The notes under the pieces: model-generated
Databases searched by the model: none
The model's input: only the letters and a program-made list of their open reading frames with translations
Told to the model about the DNA's origin: nothing
Program-made: the position numbers and the translations under genes
Shown here: positions 44,697-53,720 of the stretch, in pieces
How the letters are laid out: the number at the start of each line of letters is the position of its first letter
Position numbering within the stretch: position 1 is the stretch's first letter
Assembly: GCA_012845835.1 (NCBI GenBank)
Contig: JABAKD010000020.1
Location: 16,900,306-16,964,305, forward strand
Direction of reading: 5' to 3'
Source: Undaria pinnatifida
Taxonomy: Eukaryota > Sar > Phaeophyceae > Laminariales > Alariaceae
DNA length: 64,000 nt

Positions 44697-47303
44697 TTGT
44701 TGCTGCTACTGTTGCTGTTGCTGTCGCTGTCGCTGTCGCTGTCGCTGTTGCTGTTGCTGGTGCTGGTGGTGGTGGTGGTGGTGGTGGTGGTGGTGGTGGT
44801 GGCGGTGGTGGTGGTTGTGGTCTTGTTGGTGTGATTGTTGGTGTTGTTGTCGATGTGATTGTTGGTGTGGCCGTTGGTGTGGTTGTTGGTGTTGTTGTCG
44901 ATGTGATTGTTAGTGGTGTGTTTGTTCTGCGTTTGCAGCACGCGGAGATATGTTTATGTACTTAAAATAAAGCTACACCTCAGCTGTGAGATCGAGACTT
45001 TCGTAAATAGTGGTGGGGTGGGACATGATCGGCCGAAAATACGCCACATTTTGCGCGCCCGAACAAATCGAAGATTGACGGCGACCGTTGCGGCTGCCGC
45101 GCACTAGGGTTGGCGTCGAGCTAGGAGGACGCCTTCGTTGTGTTTTGCGACCGAATGCTAGTTGCTTATTTATACCGCGCAAAAATGTGGACCTCTTTGG
45201 AGATAACTGAAGCCAGGCTTTACGTCGACCGTCGCCGACCGAAAAAAACGCACAAAAGTTGACAGTTTCAAATATCCTGCTGCGCGAGTTCCTAGCATCT
45301 GCTACATTGCCTACATATTTTTGTCCTTCAATCTGCCGCAACATCAGCATCTTGTGCCCCTTGTCCATGCCGGTGGCGTCGTCGGTGCCCACTAACCCCC
45401 ATACCCCTCCCGCAAGGAATGCCTGCCTGGTTAGTGAAAACCCGGCCCGCTCCTTTCCGGCATCGTTGGGACGCGTAGATCTATGGTCGTATGGACTGCG
45501 GCCATGCATGATATGATTGCACCCCCCCCCCCCCCCCCCCCCCCGCTCCTACCGCCGCTAAAACAGGATGCGTCATGGACATGAGACATCCAGACGGCGT
45601 GCGCGTGAAGAATGTATATCTCCCACGGGGTTCGTTACTGGTCATGGAGGGCGCGGCGCGGTACGAATGGTCCCATGGCATCGCTAGCCGCAAGACCGAC
45701 ATGGTGCGTGCTTGTGATCATAACCTCAGAGCTATACCACATACAACGGAGACATCACTACTCGTTAAAACGATTGAGACCGCTTCATCATTTTTCTGTA
45801 CTAGTGTAGTGTTTAAGCGTTTAGATTTGCTGTGCATAAAAAAAAGGTTTAAAGAATATTGTATTCTTCGTAAGTTCGGGCATGTGTTGTGCTATTATGC
45901 CAGGTAAACCATTTAGATATATAAACTTGAAATATCAGAATAATTTTAAGCAGTCGGTCTTCCCGTCGACCTGAGAGGGCCGGTGACCGAGCCATGGGCG
46001 TGTTGAGATGATTGTCGCCGTCGACCTGCGAGCTGAAACTAGACCGTGTGCACGAGCTTTGGTTGCCTAGGATATTATTGCGAGCTTACGTGACCTCCTG
46101 TTTTTTTCCGGGCGATACCTGGCGGGGAGGAAGGGGTGCGAAATAGGGCCATCTTCAGTGATGCCCACCCACATGGCACTGCAGCTGCTGATTCTGCAAT
46201 CTGGTTTGCCGCTGTTTTAGAATTGTTTACCGCCACACCCGTCGAACAATTCCCAAGTGAAGATAAGGAAAACCGGTCGGTTGGAACCCAATCCCACCCC
46301 ATGACGTTTTTTTTTTGCTGACCCGTGGCTCACCTCGTGAGACCTGCCCGGAGGAGTGCCGCCGTCCTGTTTGGCGAGACGATTTTCGACGCGGGTTTCG
46401 ATGAAGCCTGTATTAGGCAAACCTCCTTGGAGTTACTACTAGAGCTGTGAGCTGGCTGCCGAGAAAGTCACAGACTAGGTAATAGTTGGATAGGTATTAC
46501 AGCAGTTAGTTGCAGCGGTACCAACTATCCGACCATACGACCTCGTATGGGTTTCCTTATTTATTAATGGCATGTCTTGGTAGACGGCCGTCGACTCGGG
46601 TTTCGATGAAGGATGCATTGATCGTAATCATCACACCAGCCAGTCCCGAAGCGTGAGAAGGGTCATTTCTACGGATTGTCCCTGTAGCTCAGACCCCTCC
46701 ATCTATTGGCTACGCGTTTATCGGAGGCCAACCAATCCGTGTATTCGCCGCTCTCCCCCTCTCACTTCGTGCGGGCACACTACATTGCGTCCGGACACAA
46801 CCCTGCGTAAGTCCAAGAAAAACACGCGGTGTGGAATATATTGGATGTTTCATGGTCGGTCGTGCGGTGGAGACCATCTACACTGCAGCGCTTCTGCCAC
46901 TACTGGTACTGCCACAACTGCCTCCGTCACTGCTGATGCCGTCATTGCCGCTATTACTGCTGCTAATACCGACTACTGTAGCATGCTACCACGGTAGTAC
47001 TGGTAGTAAACGGTAGTACTGTTGATAAATACATGATACCACTGCTACCACTGTCATTACTACGTTAGTTGTGTGCAAAACGTTGGTTCCAGGCAGATGT
47101 AAAACTCCCCCCCTTCTCCCCTTTCATTTCACTGCGACGGCCAGGTTAACGGAGTATTGACGAAACGATCAACGCGGGTATCGTTGACGTTCAGGCGTGT
47201 ACGCGACCCGTCGGTGGCGTGCCCATGCGACTTCGAGGACAGCTGCGACAGAAATACGCCAGTGGCAACCGCTACTTACCTCAAGGGTTCGACGGAGGCG
47301 TGA
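30846..47303 (+). CDS. ALKBH8: ALKBH8-like tRNA wobble-uridine hydroxylase (RRM + AlkB), seven exons
   Basis: Exons 30,846-31,019, 39,549-39,683, 41,396-41,523, 42,386-42,535, 44,378-44,454, 45,567-45,703 and 47,145-47,303 join in frame to about 319 residues. Exons 1-2 form an RRM ([20 protein letters not shown] ... [19 protein letters not shown]). Exons 3-7 form the Fe(II)/2-oxoglutarate AlkB domain with the iron ligands HVD (exon 5) and H in WSHGI (exon 6), and the 2OG-binding R-x5-R (RVSLTFR, exon 7). The zinc cluster CxCx5C (exon 7) pairs with the His of DTH. In animals ALKBH8 hydroxylates mcm5U at the wobble position of tRNA-Gly(UCC), and a fused C-terminal methyltransferase makes mcm5U. 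Here the frame stops 21 residues after the last zinc Cys, so no methyltransferase is attached. The first intron is 8.5 kb; intron 2 uses a GC donor. Confidence 0.93.
31764..32005 (-). repeat. Family Y dispersed element, intact copy
   Basis: Reverse complement of the copy at 9,300-9,556 with the same limits and few differences ('ccaggcgtgagtagtgagac' to 'gattatgcgagttaatgtga'). Confidence 0.8.
32008..32234 (+). repeat. Family P retroposon, 5'-truncated copy
   Basis: It starts abruptly at 'cgtatacaacggcagcttgc' (internal to the full-length copies) and continues to the common end 'catccgccggaggat' plus a run of A (32,220-32,233). 5' truncation with an intact A-tailed 3' end indicates target-primed retroposition. 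Confidence 0.8.
34423..35088 (+). pseudogene. Interrupted ORF of unknown family inside ALKBH8-like intron 1
   Basis: Two open segments in the same frame, 34,423-34,734 and 34,777-35,088, are separated by two TGA codons within 45 bp. The first encodes a basic, charged stretch ([19 protein letters not shown]) and the second an acidic stretch then a helix-like segment ([20 protein letters not shown]) ending in a stop at 35,086-35,088. A GTGAGC at the gap could be a donor, but removing 50 bp to the next AG does not restore the frame. Composition is unlike the surrounding AT-richer intron. I suspect a decayed mobile-element gene but recognise no family. Confidence 0.35.
36464..36544. repeat. 81-bp TTAA-site MITE, perfect ends
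   Basis: Flanked on both sides by TTAA (36,460-36,463 and 36,545-36,548) with terminal inverted CCCCTTT / AAAGGGG. It has the same length and most of the sequence of the copy at 20,541-20,621. Confidence 0.9.
37205..37381. repeat. MITE family A copy
   Basis: It ends 'gtagagggacaactacttca' and contains 'gtgccggtggtcgctataat' and 'gccggtagttccggctggca', shared with the other family A members. The left end is diverged. Confidence 0.65.
38130..38225 (+). repeat. Minisatellite, unit gaatgtttttttaga
   Basis: About six units of 14-17 bp (ttttagaatgttttttt) in tandem, with T-run length variation. Confidence 0.85.
38672..38861. repeat. MITE family A copy, best ends
   Basis: It opens 'cagtagtggtccctctatag' and closes 'tgttgagggaatgctactg'. 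Internal repeats 'ccggcactac' and 'actatagcgg' are typical of the family. Confidence 0.8.
39549..39683 (+). CDS. ALKBH8: ALKBH8-like gene exon 2 (second half of RRM), GC donor
   Basis: 45 codons in phase 0 from the acceptor aacctggcag to AAG|GCAAGC, a textbook GC-AG donor. It encodes [19 protein letters not shown], which completes the RRM (RNP1-like strand and helix 2). No GT donor before the downstream stop would keep the frame. Confidence 0.88.
40080..40250 (+). repeat. Family X copy in ALKBH8-like intron 2
   Basis: 'ttgtcctgttggccctggca' to 'gtcgaactcacagctggcgc', matching the right two thirds of the family X copy at 9,948-10,180. Confidence 0.7.
40360..40560 (+). repeat. Repeat with an empty TTAA MITE site
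   Basis: 'acggggctccttaacccaaa' onward matches 20,525-20,760 except that the latter has the 81-bp MITE at the TTAA. The match continues through 'atcgtcgg', 'gagaccatggg' and 'tcatccgg'. Confidence 0.8.
40861..41395 (+). repeat. Intron-2 direct duplication near the exon-3 acceptor
   Basis: 40,878-40,945 (ccactggcatcacgtgctcg, then gcctgccgtgcacctcggca) is repeated at 41,318-41,383 (ccactggcgtcacgaaaccc, then gcctgcgatgcacctcgga), just before the acceptor. An acaaaacaca short tandem repeat lies at 41,250-41,290. Confidence 0.7.
41396..41523 (+). CDS. ALKBH8: ALKBH8-like gene exon 3
   Basis: 128 bp after the acceptor aatgtagag, ending TACGG|GTATGC (phase 2). It encodes [20 protein letters not shown] ... 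RRRVQHYG, the N-terminal part of the AlkB domain; RRV-x-H-Y/F-G is a family signature. Confidence 0.88.
42010..42140. repeat. Family Z dispersed element, copy 1
   Basis: The blocks 'gatgcgagggtctatggtc', 'ggccatgcatgataatg' and a C-rich end recur at 45,405-45,530 and 52,880-52,990. It is non-coding. Confidence 0.6.
42228..42345 (+). repeat. Family Y fragment next to the exon-4 acceptor
   Basis: 'gtcacattaggccataatct' and 'gagcacaggaaaggcttcaa', then 'tcactctggagtggaataat', align with family Y. The fragment ends about 40 bp before the exon starting at 42,386. Confidence 0.6.
42386..42535 (+). CDS. ALKBH8: ALKBH8-like gene exon 4
   Basis: 150 bp from the acceptor cactctctttcag to the donor AAGCC|GTGAGT. 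In the spliced frame it encodes [20 protein letters not shown], then [16 protein letters not shown], matching the ALKBH8 pattern P-D-Q-x-T-x-N-x-Y-x-P just before the iron-binding strand. A longer open frame in another phase over this region is a shadow. Confidence 0.9.
43165..43570 (+). repeat. 15-bp minisatellite, about 27 degenerate units
   Basis: Consensus ggctgccacttaaac. In one frame it reads as a five-residue repeat (N-G-x-H-L), but the frame is interrupted at 43,324. It lies in ALKBH8-like intron 4. Confidence 0.9.
44378..44454 (+). CDS. ALKBH8: ALKBH8-like gene exon 5 (iron-binding HxD)
   Basis: 77 bp from the acceptor tcttctgtcag to the donor AGCG|GTGAGA. It encodes [20 protein letters not shown], then LSLGS. 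HVD supplies two iron ligands and the His of DTH is the expected zinc ligand. Confidence 0.93.
44578..44930 (+). repeat. Compound (TTG/CTG)n-(GGT)n microsatellite in intron 5
   Basis: (TTG)n grading into (CTG/TTG)n to about 44,758, then about 18 GGT triplets (44,759-44,812), then a degenerate GTT/GGT tail with a 54-bp repeat (gttgttgtcgatgtgattgt, twice). It begins about 125 bp after the exon-5 donor. Confidence 0.93.
44965..45010 (-). repeat. Family X end fragment in intron 5
   Basis: 'cacctcagctgtgagatcga' then 'gactttcgt' matches the conserved end of family X in reverse orientation. Confidence 0.6.
45405..45530. repeat. Family Z dispersed element, copy 2
   Basis: Shares 'aatgcctgcctg.t.agtgaaaacccg' and 'ctatggtcgtatgga' with 52,880-52,990 and 'ggccatgcatgata' with 42,010-42,140. 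It ends at a run of 23 C. Confidence 0.6.
45522..45544 (+). repeat. Run of 23 C serving as polypyrimidine tract of exon 6
   Basis: A pure C homopolymer ends 22 bases before the exon-6 acceptor. Its position is that of a polypyrimidine tract, here all C instead of a T-rich mix. Confidence 0.85.
45567..45703 (+). CDS. ALKBH8: ALKBH8-like gene exon 6 (third iron ligand)
   Basis: 137 bp from the acceptor gctaaaacag to the donor ATG|GTGCGT. It encodes [20 protein letters not shown], then [20 protein letters not shown]. The His of WSHGI is the third iron ligand, and LPRGSLLVM is a family signature. Confidence 0.93.
47145..47303 (+). CDS. ALKBH8: ALKBH8-like gene exon 7 (2OG arginines, zinc cysteines, stop)
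   Basis: 53 codons including TGA, after a pyrimidine-rich acceptor (ctcccctttcatttc ... ggccag). It encodes [15 protein letters not shown], then [11 protein letters not shown]-x5-R binds 2-oxoglutarate and CxCx5C is the ALKBH8 zinc cluster. About 20 further residues precede the stop. An AATAAA lies about 285 bp downstream (47,589). Confidence 0.88.
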   Translation, partial: VNGVLTKRSTRVSLTFRRVRDPSVACPCDFEDSCDRNTPVATATYLKGSTEA

Positions 47304-48925
47304 CAGCATTAGATATCCGGAGGCCACGTTTTCAAGAGTTCAATGGACAGCAACAAATAGCCGGCTTTTCTTCTGCGGTGTCGTGCAAAGAGTTTTGCAC
47401 CTGTGAATGGCGGGGATGGCTGCTGTTCTTGTGGACTACGAGGCGTTCCCATTCTGGGAACGAGGGGTTCGTGTTGTCCGCACGAGTAGTAAGAGCAGAA
47501 TCGCTCGCGGAACGAGGGGAAGTCTTGAGTCTTCGATAGGGCTAGAGAGCTTGCAATCGGTACTATAGGTCCCGATTTTGCTAAGGTTAAATAAACTAAC
47601 GGTGATCGGTGTTTCACCTTTTTGCTTCGATTAGTTCACGGCAACCCGACCGCGAGCTTCATTCGCGGTTGCGTTATCCATGTATGGTGTACCCGTTCTA
47701 GGTGTGTTTTGAGCGCGGTGGTGACTTTTGCATGCTTGCTGGCACCTCCGCTAATATGCGTTGCCATGACTTGCCGTATTTAGAACGCCCACAGCTCCCA
47801 ATTCGCCTTTCCTTCTATCCGGTTGTGACTTGTCGTCTACCGCCTTAGAGTCACCGACTTATGGGTCAATCCACGCACACCAGCGCTTCGCATCCCCTCC
47901 CGGTAGCGAAATGTAACGAAACGCGGAGTGTTCGCTAGCATCTGCGTCCGGCGTACACGAGGCAGCTCTGTGGGAATCATAGCAGTATGCCTTCCCCCAC
48001 CGCCGCTTCGCCGAGATGGAGTGCTCACCCGTCGTCTTCCCAATCCAACCAAACCGAATGAGCTCAATGTTTGGCAACTTGTTGAATCGCGAATACATGC
48101 CGGCCTTGGCAGGGGGGAGGGACGCGCCGTCGCCCAGCCTCAACACCTGCCACAAATCATGGTCTCATACATATTCACGCCCAACCATTTTTGACGCTTG
48201 AAAGCGCCCACAGAAAAGCAAAACCACTGTTCACCTGCCGGGGGTGAGTCCTTTGTGCAGGATCCGTAGACGCGATGAACTTTACGTTGTAATTCCCCAG
48301 TTTGCTGGTGTCGTCTGTGGCGGAAAGTCCAAATGTGCCCGTCTATCTTGTCTGTCTGTTTAGTTCTTCCTGGATTAAAAATCCGGGAGCCGTTATACCG
48401 AAGGTAGAGTAGGTCGCACGCCTCCGAAATAAGAAGCCCACCCTGGGTCAGTATTTATGTATCTTACTACAGTGCCTGTCACTGTTACTAGCTCTTTTTT
48501 GGGGGTTGGGGAAAATTGATTTTCTCCATCGGGGAAACTCAAATTCACCGGCGTTTTTTTTTCAGGTGCGCACCGACGTTGGACATCTTTTATTCTAACA
48601 TACTGTCTACCAAAACTAACGACTTGTTGATTTACGGCCAGAAAACCGTTTTTCCTATAGGAAACGAAACCGCTAACTTCCTAGAGGAAGACAAGTGAAC
48701 TTTGGATTCACTTATGACACCCCCATGTTGTTCTCCCGTAACTCTCTCCGTATTTGAAAGGATTTTTTTTTTTTCAAAAATATTATTTTTCGTGCAAGGA
48801 GTAGGGATTTGAAATTTTGTACCTCTCGAAATTAATTACTATACTAGTACGGTTCGCTCCGATTGGTACAGATTTTCGAATCCTTACTCTCTGTCAAAAA
48901 AGAGCTAATTACAGTGACAGTGTAA
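47304..48925. other. Gene-free stretch after the ALKBH8-like gene
   Basis: I searched for a methyltransferase continuation (motif I of the E/D-x-G-x-G-x-G type) and found none. Overlapping minus-strand open frames at 47,837-48,155 have no recognised domain. Confidence 0.45.
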
Positions 48926-49974
48926 GGGTATTGGGTGGGGGCACAGAGTGTCCCCTACAGGTCTGCCAATTGAGCAGGTCCTCGGAGAGTACACACTTTC
49001 TTAGCCTTAGGAAAGGCGTAGCTTTATTAGGTTCCATCAGAGCCTCGGATGACTTCGTGAGAATGGAGGCACGTGCCTCCGTTCTATTTCCTGACTATCC
49101 TGAATAGGAAACGCCAATCTTATCATACGAAAACCGGCCAAATGATGTCAATTCAGATAATTACAGGCCTTTCGAGGCCGTATCCTAACACTAGCCCACC
49201 CTGATGAGCCGCATATGCAGAAACATGGGAGATTCGGGGAAACTCCGGTTCTACGAACTGCCGACGACGCCATATTGTAAAGGTATTGGTCGGGGACACA
49301 TAGTGTCCCCTCCTTTTTTTTTTCATCCTCCGGCGGATAGGGAAAAGTAAAGCTTAAGCTCACCACACTTCCACGCATTTTCATACCCGTCGGTAGTCGA
49401 TTTAACTCAATTGCCTTCGCAACCCAGCGCTAGCTGGCGTGTCCTTAGGATCCCACTATAGCGATAGCGTGAGCTGTCCCTATCGGCGGTCCTCATTACT
49501 ACCCCGGCGGCGCAAGCTGCCGTTTTATACGGATGCATGAGTATGTCGACCTGGCCTGTCCCCTGAGGGTCAGGTTCGGTGGAGATAGCCACCCGGAACG
49601 GCATCTTTTCGGGTAGTGTGGGACTTGTGCAAGCTCACCCACTAACAGAACCCCCGGCCATGGAAGATCGGCCTTCCGCCGGACTTGGTCCTGTTGCGGT
49701 TCACCCTACCCATTCGGGCGTTGGTCCTCGGATCTACAGGTATGCCAATTGAGCAGGTCCTCGGATAGTACTCACTTTCTTAGCCTTAGGAGAGACGCAC
49801 CTTTACTAGGTTCCATCAGAGCCCCGGATGACTTTTGAGAATGGAGGCACGTGCCTCCGTTCTATTTTGTGACTATCCTGTATAGGAAGCGCCAACCTTA
49901 TCATACGAAAACCGGCCAAATGATCTCAATTAAGATAATTACAGGCCTTTAGAGGTCGTATCTTAACAATAGGC
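48926..49974. repeat. Tandem duplication (about 350-bp unit) split by a retroposon
   Basis: Unit 1 is 48,926-49,276. Unit 2 starts at 49,277 (gtaaaggtattgg ... gtgtcccct), is interrupted at 49,313, and resumes at 49,736 (acaggtatgccaattgagca) to about 49,974. Without the insert, the two units align over nearly their whole length. Confidence 0.85.
49313..49735 (-). repeat. Family P retroposon, full-length, inserted in a tandem duplication
   Basis: On the minus strand it starts 'gaggaccaacgcccgaatgg' and ends 'ctatccgccggaggatgaaa' with an A-tail. It is colinear with 16,605-17,024 at high identity. Insertion limits are fixed by comparison with the uninterrupted unit at 48,926-49,276. Confidence 0.88.
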
Positions 49975-52403
49975 ACTGTGGATGTCGTGTGCAGTAAACA
50001 AACACGTGTACTTCCTACAATTTGAGCAAATACTTGCAAAATAAATGACTGCATCGCACAACCGCTGGAATTCGGGGACCGGGGCAAAAAGCATACGTAT
50101 ACTTCCTCTCGAGCGTAAAAGCCGAGAGATGGATTTTGCTGCAACATTTAGTCATCAAGCGAACCCGTCGTGGCAATGACTGGACAGTCTTTGATCGACT
50201 TGCGTACGTGGATATTTACCGATAACATCCTGTCTAGACTAAATGTCCATCTCAGGTAATGGTGCTCCGACTGCCCCGGGCAATGATGCCCCATCCGCCT
50301 CGGGGGATGAATATGATCCACTAGTGCGCTGATTCTCCGATAACCCTAGCAGCCCAGGCGACGACGTTCCACCAGCCCGGGGGTGTGGATGTGGCCGATT
50401 AGTGATGATGCTCCGATAGCCCCAGGCGACGATGCTCCTTCAACCCCGGGAGATGAATGTGGCCGAGTAGTTGTGGTCGACCATATAATCGCCAACAGAA
50501 CCCTCCCGGAAAACTGTTGACATGTGGGGAGACACGTGGTTGGTGCATCATCGCGCACCCGAGTGCAGCTGACAGTACCTTATTACCGGTAGGCCCATCC
50601 CCACCAAAAAACGTACCATACAAGCTTGATTGCGGACACCCCAGGAAGACGCGCGCTTGGTGCATCATAGCAAACCAGGGTGCAGCTAACAGTCTACGGA
50701 GGCTTGGTAAAGCGCTTGCACCTCCTTTTCGTCTGTGCGTTGCGCTAACGAGCCTGTCAAAAGGACTGGCCGATTTTCCCACGCCCTCCCTATCACTGGT
50801 CATATGTTTGCACGTTGTCCCTCCGGACGCTACGAGCCCCGCAGTGCTTCTCGCGTAAGTGAGCTGGTTGAGATTTAGCGTACGCACTTGCTGTAGAAGA
50901 CGCGTGCAACGATAGGATTGTAATGTAATATAGGTTATGCCGACGACGCCAAGTGTAATATGGGCCCCGCGTGGAGACGCAGGGGTAGACAGCCCTGGGT
51001 AGCTATCTCCTCATGGTTCATGGGGTCTTTTATTTGATAATCTCCGGGCAGCTCACAGCTCGATCACAGGATAGATAAGGTACAAATATCAGGTCATATG
51101 GACTAGTGAGAGGAGTGCGGCGATGCTTCGGGATCATCAATACCACCTACATTATCGCCCTCCTCTGATGGTCTTTGATGTGATTGTGACATCTACTATC
51201 ACCTGGTTTTACCCCAACCAAGACATGGTTTCACATCAAATCTATAGGTCTACCCATCTACGTGGAGCGCTCTATAACAACAGCACCCTAGTGTTCTTTG
51301 GCTTTTAATTTGAGGACGTCCGTACCGGGCCTAAACCTAACTGTGCATGTGCGATAAAAAAGCTGGAAGTGCGCAACCCGATTAAAATGTCCCACGACTC
51401 CTAGGAACACAACCAATGGCATTGTGAACATCAAACGGCATCCGCCAATAATGGTTACTTGGTCTAGTCCTGTTAGTCGGAAGTGTTTTGGTCGAAAAGT
51501 GCTACCTCCATCGTATCATGCGTCCGTCGCTCGCCTGCACGCTCGACCGAGACTAGCATCTTATGATGACTCACACGGGCTCGAAACGCTTAGGGTACAA
51601 CAGCTGAAACATTCGCCTCGGACGCCTTTGTTGCCGCCGAAGGGGATTTCAACGTCGGTACTCTAATCTCAAACGTACCTCGCTTTTACGCGGCCCTGGT
51701 TTAGTCCGCTGACATTTCGTCGGAGTTGATTTAGCCCGTTGACTACAACTCGTCGAAGCTGACGTGGTTCGTTGACGTCGACTCGTCGAAGTTGACGTGG
51801 TCCGCTGATTACAGTGCAACTCGTCGAAGTTGATGTGGTCCATTGATGCTGGTCCAGCATCGAGGCGCGCCAGGCGTGGTCGTAGACAATCCATCTCGTC
51901 GTGGATAAGCTCCCTCACACGGTTGGCAACTAGCCAGAAGACCAATACCGCGAAGGACATCTACAGTAGCCTTCCGTTAGTAAGCGTAATATTAAACGTA
52001 TTTTGTTTCATGTTTGCCATCTGATAATGTGCATAAAGCATGAGGTTCACCGTCAATCATTCCAAAACCTTCTCCCAGCAAACAGAAGAAACCTAGGGAA
52101 CCCACAGAAGAGGAAACATATCCACGAAGTCTACCTCCCTTCTGTACCTACTACCAGCTTAGTGTCGCTCCAACCCACGTGCTGCCCTTGCCTCAGCCTT
52201 CGTTCTCGTCACATACTCCCCTACCTTCTACTCCTAAACCCTCAGCTGCGTCCAGGCTCGATCCCCACGCCATGGGCGTGGGTCTGTCTTACCCCCTGTA
52301 GTCTTCGACGGGAAAAAACGATTTGGTGCTTTTACTGTTTGCTGTTGCTAAGGGGACGACGATCCGTGCACTATATATATATAGATAGGGTTGCTGATTG
52401 CGT

Positions 52404-52590
52404 CAGTGGTCTTTCGGTGGCGCCGGTATGTGCCAGGCGGAATACCGACCCTACAGCAGCGACCGGTGCTACTCCTCACACGGCCACTGCTGGTTGTCCA
52501 ATCTGTACCAAGCGATTTCACAGGCGCCATAACGGGCAACCGCCACTATATAGCAGCCCACCGGCACTATAGTGGGACCACTACTATATT
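52404..52590. repeat. MITE family A copy
   Basis: It opens 'cagtggtctttcggtggcgc' and closes 'actatagtgggaccactact', with interior 'ccggtgctactc' and 'aagcgatttcacaggcgcca' shared with other copies. Confidence 0.75.
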
Positions 52591-52879
52591 ATGAAGTTGG
52601 CGTTCCGACAACGCACAGATGCACAGACGGTGCGTAATTCATGCGGTTTTTTAGTCGTCCTCCCTCTCCCCCACTCTCGTAACCTACCGGTCTACCACAT
52701 ACGGTTTAAGTGTTACTGCGTGGAGTTGGTGTCGGTTTTCTTGCTCCGTTTATTCTGTCGGTTGTTTCTTCGTGGTTGCTAGACTATTGAATGGTGCGTT
52801 TTTGTACCGTCGGGCTTAGAAGGCATGTGGTATGCTACCACATTTGATTCCTTTATTTCTTCCATTACTACGCCTCCGC

Positions 52880-52990
52880 TTGGTGCACTCGATGCCTGCC
52901 TGATCGGTGAAAACCCGACGTGCTCCGTTCCGACATTGTAGGAATGCGAGGGTCTAATAGCTATGGTCATACGAGCATGCCACTTCGGAC
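52880..52990. repeat. Family Z dispersed element, copy 3
   Basis: 'gatgcctgcctgatcggtga' and 'ggaatgcgagggtctaatag' are shared with the copies at 45,405 and 42,010. Confidence 0.55.
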
Positions 52991-53274
52991 GTAAATACGG
53001 GGACCGATGGGTTATTAACATGAGCATTAAGCGGTTCTTATTATTCCATCTGGCGTGGTATCTTTCTACTATTGATGCGCGTTCCTCCGGGTTGTACGAT
53101 TAGGACTCTTCTATTGCGTACACCGCCCCCCCCCTCTCCCCCGCCCGCCCCCCGGTATTGTTAATCCTACATGGAAACACGAGATCACGTTACGGCTCTG
53201 TCGCCGTTTTTCTGTTTCTCTGTCTCCTGAAACGCTTCGTTTCACATTTATGCGTATTATTGAATGTCCGGCTA

Positions 53275-53720
53275 TCAGACCACTTTTTGTCGTCTGGTGT
53301 ACAGCGCTGCTACAGATTTCGTATAGCCTTCTCTCGCGTTATGAGAGGGTGTTTGCGGGATATCGAATTTGGCCGGGTAGCAAAACTTAGCATCGCAGTA
53401 TTGAAGCCGACGAGCGCCATCATCCACGGTCAACCCACCCCAGGAGCAATGACCAAAAACGGGCCAAAATGGCACTTCTAACCCAATATTTCGTGGGTGG
53501 GAACGCTGCGCTTGACGTTGTCGAGTGTAACCGCCAACTGTCAGGATATATATATATATATATATATATATTTCCGTCTGATGTTCGGCGCTGTTCTGAT
53601 TCGTTATCGTTCGTCTCTCTCGTTATTAGGGTGTTGGCGGGATACCGAAGTCGGCCGGATAGAAAAATACACAACCGCAGTACTGAATCCGGCGGACGGG
53701 CCAAAATGGCACTTACAACA
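53275..53720 (+). repeat. Direct duplication of about 150 bp flanking a (TA)n tract
   Basis: The blocks 'ggcgctgttctgattcgtta', 'gggtgttggcgggataccga' and 'gggccaaaatggcactt' occur at 53,575-53,715 and, in diverged form, at 53,296-53,478. A 22-bp TA repeat lies between them. Confidence 0.7.

Noticed and set aside
44289-44965. Long repeat ORFs (Leu-, Cys-, Val/Ala-, Asn/Thr-rich)
   Set aside because: Products of the compound trinucleotide repeat after exon 5. Only the first 77 bp of true exon sequence within one of them is coding, in the AlkB frame.
46580-46700. Segment reading [11 protein letters not shown] as possible last ALKBH8-like exon
   Set aside because: A better and phase-correct match, with the full R-x5-R and CxCx5C, is at 47,145-47,303.
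47837-48155. Overlapping minus-strand ORFs of 76-98 codons
   Set aside because: Two frames look equally protein-like and neither matches a family I know; too weak to annotate.
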